Assembly (NCBI GenBank): GCA_947579605.1
Contig: OX388305.1
Span: forward strand, 32,191,542 to 32,255,541
Origin: Athripsodes cinereus
Lineage: Eukaryota; Arthropoda; Insecta; Trichoptera; Leptoceridae
DNA length: 64,000 nucleotides
Direction: 5' to 3'
The notes under the pieces were generated by a model, which did not search any database, was not told the origin of the DNA, and worked only from the letters and a program-made list of their open reading frames with translations. Below are positions 33,201-48,200 of the stretch, in pieces. The position numbers and the translations under genes are program-made. Position 1 is the first letter of the stretch; the number at the start of each line of letters is the position of its first letter.

Positions 33201-36200
33201 AAGAACACAAATCATTTTATAAAATTTGATTTTTTTACAAAGATAAAAATAAAATCTGAAATAATGATGCGCCGTATTAAATAGATAGGTACCTAATTGT
33301 TTATTTATAAGGCCAATCGCATTCTGAGACTCCAACTCCAACCCAACGCAACGTTTCAAAGTTAATTTCAAAATATTAAAACATCCACTAACGAAATTCC
33401 GGCAAAGAATTGGTCTCCCACTCTTCTCCGTTAGATTTCGAGTGTCAATTAAAAGGTAGGTTTTCGAAAAAAAAATACATTTTACATCTAGGAATGAGGT
33501 TTGCCACACATCCTGAATGAATGTCTTATTTTTTTGTTGGCATGGAGAGGACAGCTTGAATGTATATTGCATGAGGTTGGTCTGTTGGCTACCCTATTTG
33601 TGGAATATACCATGATGTGATAGTAACAATGTTATTTTCTTATTAGCTACGATAGAGACATCTAACGAAGGCAACTGAAAGTTGTTTGCATCGTTGTCGG
33701 TCTATAATATTAATGAGCACCACCAACAGCTTTTAAATTCATGCCATGGTGGCGCTAGTATATATAAGAAGCAAAAGAAAATAGATTTACCTACGTTCAA
33801 TATTATATTATTATATAAAAAACTAGCTGGCCCGGCGAACTTCGTACCGCCTAAGAATCAATGAACGATTTCATACATACATCTTCTTCCCCTTGTCCTA
33901 GTTCGGTCGGGGGCCCATTGCCCCTAAGTATCTCCTCCAGAGATAACTGTCCACCGCTGCTTCCAGGACCTCTGGCCACTCCAAACCAAGCCTTTCAACA
34001 CATGTTCGACACCTGCCCTCTCCCACTGACTTTATGAATGATTAATATTATTAATCTCTTTACAAACTCCCGTAATTGTCAAAGTGTGTCATCGAAGGTA
34101 TAGTGTAAAAAAATATAATTCACTTGGAACTTTCGCAGTTTAGCGGCCCCACCCGTTGTCGAGTACTTTTTTCCATAGAAAAAGTAATATTTTCGAAACT
34201 TGAGGAAATTGTTGCCATATGGAGAATTATTTTTTGGTCACCAAATTTTTGGAAAATTCTTTTATAGGAAAAAAAACTCGCAACTATGAAACTTGAGCGG
34301 CCCCACCCGATGTCGAGTAAAATGTACGGAATTTTAGGAAATTAATTTTCGAAGTGGATTTTTTTTGCCGGCAAATTAAAATAATTCTACATATGGCAAC
34401 AATTTCCTCATGTTTCAAAAATATTACCCTTTCTATGGAAAAAAAGTACCCGACAACGGGTGGGGCCGCTAAACTGCGAAAGTTACATTCATTTTTTTTT
34501 ACATAGACAATTCACACACATCGAGCTAGTCCCAAACTTAGATGAATCTTGATTATGGGTACTAACGCGACGATACACACATATGCAATGCACTATATAT
34601 GTACATATATATGTAACACCCAGACCCAGGACAATTTGAAAAAGGTCATTCTTCACTTTGCCCTGTCCGGGAATCGAACCCGAGACCTCGTGACTCAAAG
34701 GAAAAAGCTCCGCGCCACACCGGCCGACATGAACAATTTATATTGAACAATTATACTTAACTCAGATTTGTTTATAAATTATCTGCAGTACGTAATATAA
34801 TTATGTAGGTACTAATTTTTTTTTCAGGTAGATTTTACCTATTCATTTAAAATTTATAATTTTTTTTTCCATGATTTTTAAAAATTGAAATATTAGAACT
34901 ACAGATGTTAAATTGTATGGATAACGATTCTAATTTGAGAATGTATAGAAAATTATCATATAAATAGGCCAATCTATAAAAAAAACTTCATTGTTGATTT
35001 TGTATAATTCTCCATATTGCATTTTTTATTGAAATTAAAAATGTATGGCGTAAATAATTTTCTTCGTAATTTTTCTTCTCTGTCTGCAAATTTCATTACA
35101 CAATCTTGCATCAGAACTACCTACATGAACACATTCTTATTTTCATCTTTAATAGCACAATTTTTGGTTCAATAATAATTTTCCATCTGCAAAAATAAAA
35201 TACAATTTCAAATATAATCTGTGCACGTCCACATTTATGTGACTGAAGATCTATCGATACATAAATATTAGTCGAATAATGCGGTAGTTACATGGCAATA
35301 GGTTGTATCTCGCATTTTTTGCGTTTTCAAGTTTGTTCCATAAAATGCTCAAAATAGTGTAATATTTGATGTGGCGAAAGGATATGTCTCTTTATTCACT
35401 GTGTCGGTGTTTAGGTAGTAGAATTCCATATCGAAAAAATAAAACAGGTGTTTTATTCTACTAAAGATTGACAATGTCCTCATAAGACGAAAGACGTCTC
35501 TGTCACAAAATAAAATCTTTAGTAGAATAAAACACCTGTTATATTTTTTCGATATGTCTCTTTATAGTCAGAATAAAGAGAGAAAAGACGTAACTTATTG
35601 ACATGTAGAAAGATTGTTTTCATCAACATGGCAAAAAAAACTCAAGTATTTTTAAACTGCAAGAAATTTTTTAGTGAATGTTACATATGTACATCTTGTA
35701 GAAGAAATTATTAAGAGAATGTTACATCTATCTTGTAGAAATAATAATTACCTTCATTTTGATATATAATGCTCGAAATTCGGCTGAAATATCTCTTTTG
35801 CAAACTTTGTTTTTGCTCTCCTGTAAAATTATGTTTTAGTGAGATACAACCTATTGCCATGTAACTACCGAATTATAGTAAACAAATATTAGTACACATT
35901 TCGTTCATATTAGTTATAGTAATTTGGTTCTTAATATAGCAGAACCTACGGATTATTTTAGCACAATGCAACAGGCGACGTGGGGGCGCTAATAGAGCCA
36001 TAACTCTCCATATTGTTTTTATTTTTGAAATTAAAAATGTATGGCGTAAATAATTTTCTTCATATTGTTTTTTCCCGTGAATTTGTAAGATGTTTTAATA
36101 GCCTATAGTTTATTCCGGGCGGAGAAGAATCCAACAAATCAGAGATCATTCAAATCGGTACAGCCATTCTTGAGTTATAAGTGTTGTAACACACACGTCT

Positions 36201-39200
36201 TCCTTTTATATATTAGATTATTCAAAATATATTATTAACGACTTGTGATATGACAGAGTGTAGGAACATAAATTTTCACTGCATTGATTTATCCAATGCT
36301 TATAATTGAAACTAAAATAAAACTTTTATGGAATTTAATTTAAATATGCGGTTTTCTTGAATGTCAGATTTTCACATAATATATATTTGATTGATAGAAG
36401 TAATGTATACCTATAGGTACATGAGAATTTATTTGTCATTATACTTTATTTAATAATACTATGCTTAAGTAAATCAACTTCTTGTTATTAATATTTATAC
36501 TAGAGCCATCGTAGTACAAGTCTAAAAGCTGACAATGGCATTTATGTTGCGATACATTATTTTTGTATAGTTGTATAGTTCTGTATAGTTTTTCAGAGTA
36601 AGTATAGGTAATAGTACCAACAATTCTTAGAATATCGAATAGAGGGCTCTACATTTCCTAAGCTTATAAAAATCAGGAAAATCGCTCCTTTTATGATACG
36701 TACCTAACCATGTACATATTTCGTATATAATATTTATGTCTTTATCGAGTAGGTAAAATTTCTAGCTATCTGGTGGTAAGTTTTCGAGTGTACTATAAAA
36801 GACAGACATCCAGAATATCTCATTATTTTATTGCCACGCAGAGGAGAGCTTGTATGTTTATATCCCAGGTGCCGCCAAACTCCCCTTTCACGACACAAGC
36901 TTTTAGCTTTTTGTGAAAGGTGTATAAGGTTGTATTTGGGTTTATAACAAAACCCAGATATCTCTTTTTTTATTAAAAAAAAAAAACATTAAAAGGACAG
37001 TGTTCTTTTTATCTTCAGATGCCATAAAAAACATGCAGCTGACCTAATAGCTACCCCACTTGTGGGATATGCCATGATGACGATACAGTAAAATGTCTAG
37101 ATATTTTATAACTACTCATAGGTATAAGTATATACCTATTATATTCACACCATCTTCTAAGGATAATAATAATAATAACACTGTACTATTGTACTATTTC
37201 ATAGAACATCATGGAAGAATCAACTTGAATAATGTTGGGGTTCTACATTTTGAATATAAATTTATTTTAATATTTTATGGTTTTTGTTATTTAATGTTAT
37301 ATTTAAATTTTATTGTTAATCTTATATTGTGTTCAAAATGTAGAATTCTAATATTGTTTTGTTAAATAAATGAGATATGAAATAATAATAATAATTATAA
37401 TAAACAAATTTTTATTCCAGAAATATTATACAACACAAAATATAGCATTTTCACAATTTATATTCATTTATGCAAGAGAATTTTCACAATTTGCCCTGTA
37501 AAAAAACATTTTGTGGTGTTTTTACCTGAACTTCGTATATCTTTTCTTGATGTTTGAAGACTGTCTAGTATTGTAAAAGGAAAATCTCGTGATAGACGGG
37601 ATATTTCGTCGCTGTAGTTGAATATATTATTATATGGGATTGTTAGGGATACCTAACTTCTGCAGGTTACTCGAAAACTTATTGAGGAACGTGAGGAAAC
37701 TTGTTTTTGCCGGGGACTTTCCGGGACACACTTTGCTGATTTGGTTAAATTAATAATTTATCAATATACTTTATATCTTGTGTATTTATGATTCTAACTC
37801 AAGCATAATAATAAACTATTAAAATCTAGGTACCTACACAATAAAGATCAATTTTCATGTCCAATACACGATGCGATCTATTTACATTCATCATTGTTCA
37901 ATGCAACTTCACTTACATTATTATATTTAGCTGTATTCTTTATTTTTTAAATTATTATTTTACAGTGTAGGTATATAATACTTATATACACTTATAATAT
38001 ATCAATTACCTAACTGAAGAGTAGGTCAATATGGTTGTTAGCAATTTGTCGCCATGTGCAACAATCAACGAACTATCTTCAAATGTAGACAAGTAAAAAA
38101 TATTGTTTAAACGTCGATATATGTCACATCACCATAGATGATTGATGGAAAAATAGCTGTACCTACTAGAAAAGTAAAGTAACTAACTATACACATGTAC
38201 CTGAAATAACGACTCTCTTTAAAGATTGTACCTACATGAAGTGCAAGATACTACATATGTAAGATATAGGTACTTAAAGGGAGGGTGTAGCGCCGTAAGA
38301 TTTCGTAAATGCGTTCTAGGGTAGATTTCTCCCTCCGCGCGATCTGCATCTTCCCTTTCCCCGCTGTTGTTTCCTAAATACGAATTGAAATCTTTCAAAT
38401 TAATATCTTATAAGAATTCAGTAAGAATACTACGTAGTTCGTATGTTATGATTATTATGAATACATTTGCTTCTTTCTCGCTTGCACCTTGCTTGCTTGG
38501 GATATGCCGTGAAAGTATAGTAGTAGATATTAGCAGAATAAAATGTTTGAATTTATCCATCGAAAAGTTTGAGTATCTTATGATTATTACTTTTGCGATA
38601 GCTTTGACTGGATCATATCATGAGACTGGCCATGACAGTTGGGCAAATTAAAATGTGGAAAAGTTTTTATGCTCCTAAGATATCCAACAATCCGAATGAC
38701 TCATTTTCATTCACAATACGCCGTTCTATGACTTAAATATCAGAGATTTTACTCAATAGATAAAAAAAAAAATCTAAAAAGGCGCTTTTCATCTCATGCA
38801 CTCTCACTGAATTATTGATGACACAGGGTGCAAGTCGACTTCTATGTATTCAAAATCATTCTCAATAAATTGCTCCATTTTTTTTACCGAAATGAAACTG
38901 TATTCCACTAAATGATTAGTATATCAATATAAAAGATAAGTGGTAAGTAAATGAATCATTGTACATACGAGTAAATGTTCTATAAGCAACGTCTCACTTG
39001 GTTCGTGAAATGAATATCATTATCTCATTTATAATAGTACCTATGTATTGTTCTGCACAATAATACTTTGCAGTTCCCTAGTGAGGATGTTCACCTCGAC
39101 ATTTATAGGTAGGTCAATATATAAATTTAGAGTTTTCATCATTTAAAAAAAATACAGAAATCAGAAAAAGAATAGCGACGGGAAACAAAACATTCTTCTC

Positions 39201-42200
39201 ACTTCTCCCAGTACTCAAATCGAAAAATGTCCACAGAAAAACAAAAATCACACTATACAAAACTATAATATTAGAACAGTTGTGACATATGGGTGTGAGG
39301 CATGGACAATGACAGCAAACTCAGCAGAGATGCTGGATAGATTTGAAAGGAGAGTACTAAGGAAAATCCTGGGCCCTGTGAACGATGGCGAAGCCTGGAG
39401 AATAAGATTCAATGATGAGTTGTATAATATCTATAAGGCTCCCAGGCTCTCTGTACATGCTAGACTGAACCGGCTAAGGTGGGCCGGACATGTGCAGAGA
39501 ATGCCGTCTTCACGGGTACCAAAAAGGATCCTTGAGGGTCATCCTGGAGGGAGAAGAAGAGTTGGCAGACCTAGGCTGAGATGGGAAGACGAGGTGAAGA
39601 AGGATGCCAACCACTTACTACAGGCAGCAAACTGGAAGGTGGCAGCGGCAGACAGGAGGAGTTGGAGGCGAAAGTTGACGGAGGCCAAGGCTCGATATGA
39701 GCTGTAGAGCCATCGAAGAAGAAGAAAAAAATTACAACATTAAATGATTGTCTCTTGTTGCAGAAGTGTACAGTGTTGAAGACCGCCTCCAGCACTAAAT
39801 ATGGAATATAGCACAATTCAGCACATAATACAAGCATAATTTTGTTTATATATATTTTATCGGTTTACTCCAAAAATATATTATTTTTTTCTTTCAATAC
39901 TTTCCTCCCTGGAGCAGTGTTGAAACGACCCTTCTCCATTTAGGTGATTCTACACAAATTGAATCTCTTGCCTCTCTCATTACATTCCTAACACTCAATA
40001 GATATAGCTATAGATGTATTGTGTAAAAAAGTCGTCAATTTTTGGAACAGAAATTTCGAATACATTACAGGTAAATTTATAACTGATCGTTGTCATATAG
40101 AATAATTAATTTAATACGAAGACCAAAGATATATAATTATATTATCAGCTCAGAAACTATCTTGTATGGATAATTTAAACTTTTCCTCTAAAGTAGGCAT
40201 AGTATCAAAATGAAGAACATTTCTTGAGACCTAACAGGATGTTTTATCGAATTAGACGGGAACTCTGTGGGTTCGTTCATGCATCCTACTTGAAATAAAC
40301 AATTCTTGGATACAGGATAGACTGACAAATTATAATTTGCACCTATAGTTTATAGTGCATTCGGACGGGTTAGTCTTCTTCTGCAGTCAGACATAATGTT
40401 AATATGATGGGATGTCTACTAGAAAAGTATCTACATACTTTATGTAAGTAAGTAGGTACTGATGTGTACAACTGTACAGGTACAGTCACCAATCATAATA
40501 ACATAACGCGACAAGTCTATGATCACTCATGAGATCGTCACACAGATTACTATATTACCTATTACTATTGTACATATACTACTAGTTTTAAATCCAGCTT
40601 TATCCAAAGAATGGTCATCAAATTCAGTGACATAAATTCTCAACGAAAATTACAATGTACAAATATTTTTGACAATATTATTACTGTATTATTAAATGTA
40701 AAATATTATTTATTTCTTTTTATGTGATAGTATTCATTTATTTACTGTCAATAAAAGAAATATTTTTCCCCAAATTAAATATTAAAATCAATATTAAACT
40801 TTTTCCATTCTTGCTGTAAATTAAATTCGATGAAATGAATTGAAAATGTCGATGACCTCACAACAAATGATGATTGATTTATTAGTTTTCCATAAGAAAT
40901 TCAAACTGCAAATAGCTATTTTTGTCAAGAAAAAAAGTGTATATATTTTTTCCTGAAATCTGCCTAAATGATAAGACTTTCTGTAAAGAGTGTTATAGTT
41001 TTTCTTGCCCAATAGCGGTGATCATATTCAATATGTAATGAAACATAAATACATACATATACACACAAATATTTTTATTTACCTGTCATACATAATGCTC
41101 AACTCATATGCACTCACACTCACAAGGTAGTCTTTCACGTTTCCGCCCAGTTTACTCTTACGTTGACAACATAAGGAGCGACTTTCCATAATCCGCCGGT
41201 TGTTGTGCAATTTTCCGATAAGTTAATAAACAAGAGAGCATTCATTTTCCGCATAAATAGTATATTTTACAAGAAATTCAAATCAGTTCTCGGGAGGTCA
41301 CAGTATCGTTTGGTTTAATCAATCAATGTACAAAAAGAGAACTTTATAATGTTTTACTTGTCAGTGAAGATTTTCATAAAGTTACACGACTTTTTATAGT
41401 TATTAGTTTACCTATACGTCACTGTTAAAATTTGTAAAATTAATTAAATAACTATGAAAAAGATTTTATTGCATATTACAGCCGATGAAACGTTATGTAA
41501 GATGATTAAAAAAATAATAAGTGTGGTGATTAATTTTGAATTATGAATCGATAAGTTGAATGTTTAGTGTAATAATATTATTATGAAGTAGTGAGTGATG
41601 TTTGTATCTGTGGGGGTGTGTACCATGCACGTGAAGCAACATAATATCAACAACAAAATGAAGTCCAAGGTTACCTTCGTGGAGAAGGATGATGACAGCA
41701 GCATCATGTCAGAACTGGAACTAGACTCCTTGGAATCTGAGTCTGTGTTCAATAAGGTCTAAATAATTATAAAACATAAAACTTCATATGTATCTTAATT
41801 GTTTCTAAAATGTGTATATTTATTTATCATCTATAAAATACACATTTGTATATTAGGCAAAAAAGGAGGAATATTATACCTTCAATTAATACATAATAAA
41901 GAAAATAACAAATCTTTTATATTCTTTTAAAAAAACCGTTTGTATGTTATATCTATATTTGCGAAAAATATTGTCATAACTTTTAAAATAATAGTTTGTT
42001 GTGTGAAAAGGCACCATAAAAATGCATAGAAGCAATTACAGAAAATAATTAAAGTGACGGAGGATGAGTAAATTATAATCTAGCTTTAAACCAGCTTTAC
42101 TTAAGAAATAGGCTCCTAATTATCAAAAATATATGTAAATATTGTAAATAAAATTACCATTAATAGCAAAAATTAACTTCATGGTTTTTGATAGTTAGGA

Positions 42201-45200
42201 CGTTTATTCTTCATGAAGGTAAATAAATATCAATTTGTTTTTTTTCGCAGGCAACTCAACATGCTTCAAACTCTCACAGACTCGACATCTCAAAAGCTGG
42301 ATTCAAAGAACTTCCCGACGAAGTTCTCTTCAATGAAGAGTTGCAAGAATTTCTCGCTGGCAGCAATCGTCTAGGCGAAGCAAACCTGGAGAACCTCAAA
42401 AAGTTGATCAATCTGAAAATTGTGGATCTTAGTGAAAATATATTGAAGAAGTTTCCAGATGTTCTTTTCGATTTGAGAAGTTTAAAAATATTAAACTTAA
42501 ATAGGAACCAGATAAGGAAATTACCCCCGGGATTATCGCAATTACAAGAGTAAGTTCACGTATATTTTTTATTTATTTATTTATTCTTTACTGTACATTG
42601 ATTAAAAGCAAATTTACACAAAAAACATTCAAATAAAATACATTCATACAATCAATATACCGAGGGCGAGTTTATCGCAGAGGCACAATTTCTTCAATTA
42701 ACCCGATATATTTATCAACTTTATATAAATAGCTTTGAAATAATAATTAATATTCATAGTTAAATTTCCTCCAGTAAAAGATGTTAAGAGTTTTATGTTT
42801 GAAATTACACTAGATAAGATTGTACAAAGTATCATAAAAATATCAGTAATACAATTCGATGTACAAAGGGCACGTTTATTGCTAGAATGCGATGTCTTCT
42901 AACTAACTCAGGTATGCATATTTTTGTATGCAATGAAGCATTTATTTTTTTTATATAAAATTCTAATAAACAAAATGTCTTGATGGTAAAAATAAATGCA
43001 TAGATACTAGTGACGTAACGAATATTCGTATTCGCAAAAAAAATATGCGAATGTTTTGCGAATATTATTTTGGTAATAAAGTATCGGATATTCGGTAAAA
43101 GTACCAGAAACAATATCCAAAATCGCACATTCCTTATATCACTAATAGATACCTATTTCGAGTATCTAATGTTATTCAAGATATTTCCACATCCACAAAC
43201 ATTTAGGAAACATCTGTGGTATCAAATAGGCACACCATTAACAAAATACGTGTTAATTTTTAGTTAGGTACTTACTTTTTCATGTGCTCCATTGAATCAT
43301 ATTCATTTTATTTGATTCCTATCTAACCTATGTAATAATATGTGTACCTGCATAATATTCTGGGTAATATAATTAATGCGCCAATGTTTGATGACCGTGA
43401 ATTTAGAAATCATAATAATAATAATGATATACAATATAATATAGTGAATCTGCATGAGGTATTCACTACATTATTTTATATCCTAGCAGTGGAAGGATGT
43501 GTCAAATAAAAAACAAAATGGTACTATCTACGAGTGATTTATATGAATGACTAATTAATATAAATAGGCACTAATACAAAAAATATTCACTGTAAAATAA
43601 AATCTACTTATTAGATTTTATTTCTACCACCACGTCACAGAATTTCCAAAATGGTATAGGAATTTGAAATATTTCAAAAACTCCTCGGTTTTCTTGAAGA
43701 ATATTTACTCGAATTATTAAGTATCCGGTACTTTTACCCAATATCCGATTATCACTGGTATTGTAAATTTTTTTATATTATATAATTCGCTGGGGTTTGT
43801 GCATCGCTGGTGTACTGGCTACCCTACTTGAGAGAGAGAGAGAGAGATGTCGTGATTGTAACTATATTATGTAGAATAAATTTAATAGAGGTGGGCACAT
43901 ACTTGTGTAACTGATAATATATATATTATTATTGTCATGTTAATAGTTTTGTTTATTATGACACTTGACTAAAGCGTGCACGAGCACGCGTTCGTGAGAA
44001 GCAAAGTCAACCTTCCACTTTGCGTAGCTGTCTTTAACGAGAATTAATAATAATAATAATATCTACCTTTAAGTATACCTAGTATACAGGTATACCTAGT
44101 TTATGTATAAGTATATACCTCTATATTTATGTTATGTACCTGCCTATGAAATGATTGTTATAATTTCCGTTGTTATTAGCGCTCTATCGCTCTTGCGAGA
44201 CATTGCTAGGCTAAAAGGATGGCACCAGCACTAACGCAATGCAGTGCTTCTCATAATATCGACTCTAATTATTATCTGTGATATTGAAATAAATAAATGT
44301 AAATTAAATCATTATAATAACATATGATGAGCAGTGGATGGATGTAGGTATATAATATGCATACAATGTTATTGCAAATACCCACATAACCATATCACCT
44401 TTTTTGTTTGTTTGACACTCTTGAGCACCTCCGCAATAGAGCAAAGCTTGTGTTTTCTTCGATGGCCCTAGCCTCTATAGTGTGGACAGACATAATTAGA
44501 AATTAGTTTTAGTGCAAGTTGAAGCAGATGTCATAATTTGTAAACATATTTTTTTTTTTTAATATTGGCGATGCATCCTTGTTTGGATGATTTCCGCCAT
44601 TGTAATATACACTTCTCCACTATATTGTTTATATTTATAACTTTTCCCACACTCCTTGTATGACTCAAGTCCATCTCCACTTGTATTCACCAGCTATCTC
44701 AGTCTGCAGGGCAAGAGTCTCAATCAGGGATAATCGTAAAGTTACTTGATTGGTTTCATAGTTAGAAAAAACGCAGTTTAAGTTAAAAGAAACATTTATT
44801 GATGGTTTAAATTTTAACAATGCCCGGTTCAACGACAACACACACACAGATTTTTACATATTCACAAGAGTTAGTATTTATTCAACAGGTTCTAATATTA
44901 ATGATGATTCACTGTCACTATTTGTAGTTCACATTTACGGTTACAATTTAATTTTTATCACAATTTACCAAGTTTTTTTTTGTTATTTATTTGGGGTGCT
45001 AGCCGGTGTAAAAACACCGGCCAGCACCGGAGACGGGAGCCGAGAGAGAAGAGAGAGAAGTTGGTCGCAGATGGTCAACCAAGAGATTTAAACAAAAGTC
45101 AAGTTAAGGTCTATATTATATTAGCGGGATTCTTTATTTTTAAAAGCCAAATTGTAACTATGGAAATCTAATATGGAAATACTCTAATATTTTTGTAATG

Positions 45201-48200
45201 TTATTTTAACTACGACACCATTTAGTAAACATATTTAATATACATAAAATTACGATAGCTAAGTAAACACATTTATGGACGTTAAACTAAATCTGAATTC
45301 AATTTGTAAAAAAGGTAGTAAATTAGGTGATTAATCAAATTTTCCATTTTTTCTTCTTCTTTTCGTGTTATACTTAAAAATATTCCCATTCCCTCCCAGA
45401 AAGTCACGAACTCTCTTGCAGCTCCCAGCAGATAAGTTCGCTCCACGAATTCCACGAAGTACATAAGTCAAAACTTCTGAAATACTATGTAGGAAATTTT
45501 CAAGTTAATAAAATGAATGTACATAACATTAATTGTTGACAATTAGCTCATAATTTACAATATCTAGGTATTGTGAATATTCAGTTGAATCACATTTGAG
45601 ATTCTCTGTTTGTGATAGTAAACAATGTTAAGTATATAGTATTTATTCTTCTCCTTCATGATTTTATTTGGTATTGTTCAATGTGAGATTACGTTGCGGT
45701 ATCGGCTATTAGATATAATATTATATGTATACATACCTACCTTACTTACCTATACCTGTATAGTAAAAACTACACACACATTCATACTATCACCATATAT
45801 ATATTATGTATATGTACAGCTTAAGGTGTTATTACATCACAATATCACTATACGATCCGATATCTATAACAAAAATTACCTTTCTTTTTACTGATAGGTG
45901 TTATTTATTTATTTTGAAGCTTTACATTGTTTGAAACATTTCTTTCTACGATCAACCAAAAGATAAATATATCTAAGTGTGTAAAAGACAGCACAGAGTA
46001 ATTTGTAAAGTATTTCAGAACTTAAATAAACAATAACGTATTGTTTGTAATCATAATGAGAAATTTATCGATACTACTACTACTACTACTACTATACCAT
46101 CACGGCATATCCCACAAGTGGGGTAGCCAGCAGATCAGCTGCATGTAAGAAACATATCGATACCAAACTCTTTTATAACGTTTGAAAATGATTAATGGCT
46201 TTGATTTATATTTAAATTCTACCCAATGCGACGAACTCAAACGTATATTTTAAAAATTTGTTTTTGGAATATATTTATTTATTTATAGAAATATATACGG
46301 CAAGAAGCCTTTTACATGTTTACACAAATTTTAAAAAATACAAAGACAACAATGACATAACAATGGATATAAAAATACTAGTGTCGAAAAATCAAACAGT
46401 AACCAGAGAAACGTATTAAGAATAAATAACAAGTACAATACACACATAAATGTTATCATGTTATCTTAAATAGTTCGTCATTTAGAATTAGAAAAAAACT
46501 TATTTTTTTAAGTTCTATTGTTTTTTATTATCTCTATTGTGAAGTAGCAAGACATTCTAAAAATTGAAAGAAAGGCTTAACAATATATCGACTCCCCAGT
46601 TCCACACATCAGCAAGTCGAAATTTTCGAAAATTTTGATTTAATTGGCGATACATATCAACTCCACTCTATCAATTCCACAAAAAAATACTTAACTATTA
46701 AAAATAATAATATAAATATACCAAAATTCCAGAAACGGCGATTTCCCGAATTTCATTTCGACTTGTTGAGCTGTGGAACTGGACAGTCAAATTACATTAA
46801 CTTCCTTAACTCATGCATAAACTCACGATTAGGTACCTTCTTTTGTCAGTAACAGAGTGTTCAGACACTATTTTATTTTAATTTAGATAGTTCATCACTC
46901 ACTGCAAAGTTGAACACTATAAAGGTGAGTGACAATATTTTTTAAAAAATATTCTACAATCTACTTATATTAATTACTTAAGCCGATTCGTAATCGTCGG
47001 AACACCTAATACCTACTCTCTTCTCTATCCTGCAGGTGATACACATCTTACGATTGAATCATATCTATTGTAATACATAATTATATCATGTTAGCACTCT
47101 CGTATGTGAAAATTTCCAATTTTTATGAATAAGAAAATACTTCGCATTTTATGTTTATATGTATATAAATATTTTATATAGATTTGAGATTAATAAATGT
47201 AGGTTTATATCTATATTATATGTGTCATGATAGATACGATTCAATCGCAAGATATGCATCACTTGCACAATAGACGGAGATAGTATTAAATGGTCCCGAC
47301 CATAGAGTAAGTAATAATAGTCCCGACACTTATATCTCCCCCCCCCTCCCCCGTCCCCCTGTCGCTAAATCTTCAATTTGTTATAAGAATTTCTCGATGC
47401 AATCACATCGTTTTTGTATAACAATTTCAGACAATACTCGGCTTTTTTGTAGGCATACAGTGCCATTTTTTCGCATATTATTGAAGGTACGCCACTGATA
47501 GGTAGGTACATAACATTCAAGTGCACTTAATCTATTTGCTCCGATTGGGAAATCCTGATGAAGCATCAGTAGGTACATAAAATACTATTTCATGCAATAC
47601 AGTACGTACTATCAGATTAGGACCAGATAGTACAAACGATTCATTAGTACGAATCTATAATATTAACCTATCGCAAACAAATCATTGGTAAATTTACGTA
47701 CGTACCAATGATTCGTTGTGAAATTTCGTTAGTATTTTTCTCAGTGTAATATGCAGGTAGGTACGAGTATTTTGGTAGAGACATATCTTTACATCAATCA
47801 ATGCTGTTTGTTATGAACCCAACCAGCCGCGAATAGATCATGGCTATATAGATATGTAGATACTTAGGTAGGTACTTTATGTTTTTGACTAATTACCCTT
47901 ATCATACCATATATATGTAATTGGCAAGCATCATCTACTACGTGTATGTATATATAGGGGTTGTTATTTTAAGTAAAATTTCATGTTCTATGATAATATG
48001 GTCAAAATTATTATTTTTCAATTAATATCAGTGAACAATAGAATCTGTAAAGCTATACCTATAGATACACATACACAGATATCTTAATATTACAATTTAT
48101 TTTAATGATGTCTGATCTAATAATAACCATAATTTTTTATATATAATACCATAGGCTTTGTATGGAATTCTGTGATAATAACACCGATGTTATGACTCAA

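Larger units (their letters stand above)
33823..36221. mobile_element. Old element with 'CCCGGCGAACTTCGT' start, heavily nested
   Basis: The left part (tagctggcccggcgaacttc, gtaccgcc) and the right part (aatccaacaaatcagagatc, tcaaatcggtacagccattc, ttgagttataagtg, then ttatatattag) are sequence strings I recognise as the two ends of an insect repeat family. The 2.4 kb between contain a MITE (34128-34484), a SINE-2 (34498-34735) and another MITE (35282-35870). A block 'aatgtatggcgtaaataatt' occurs twice (about 35039 and 36033). Confidence 0.6.
32397..42250. other. PHLPP intron 2 (9.9 kb), repeat-filled
   Basis: It holds the nested repeat island at 33823-36221, a SINE, an RTE-like fragment and the candidate alternative first exon at 41598. 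The stretches 37380-39150 and 39850-41090 are AT-rich, with no gene or clear element apart from a short family-A 3' end at about 38490-38525 (gcttgggatatgccgtgaaa). Confidence 0.6.

Noticed and set aside
38367..38651. 94-codon plus-strand frame
   Set aside because: It crosses a short family A LINE 3' end (about 38490) and has no motif.
41564..41752. Minus-strand serine-rich frame (62 codons)
   Set aside because: It is the antisense shadow of the candidate PHLPP alternative exon; the plus strand has the better coding signal and splice site.
46072..46093. CRISPR-like regular repeat
   Set aside because: It is a simple TAC microsatellite. No array of spaced repeats exists in the window, and the genome is eukaryotic.
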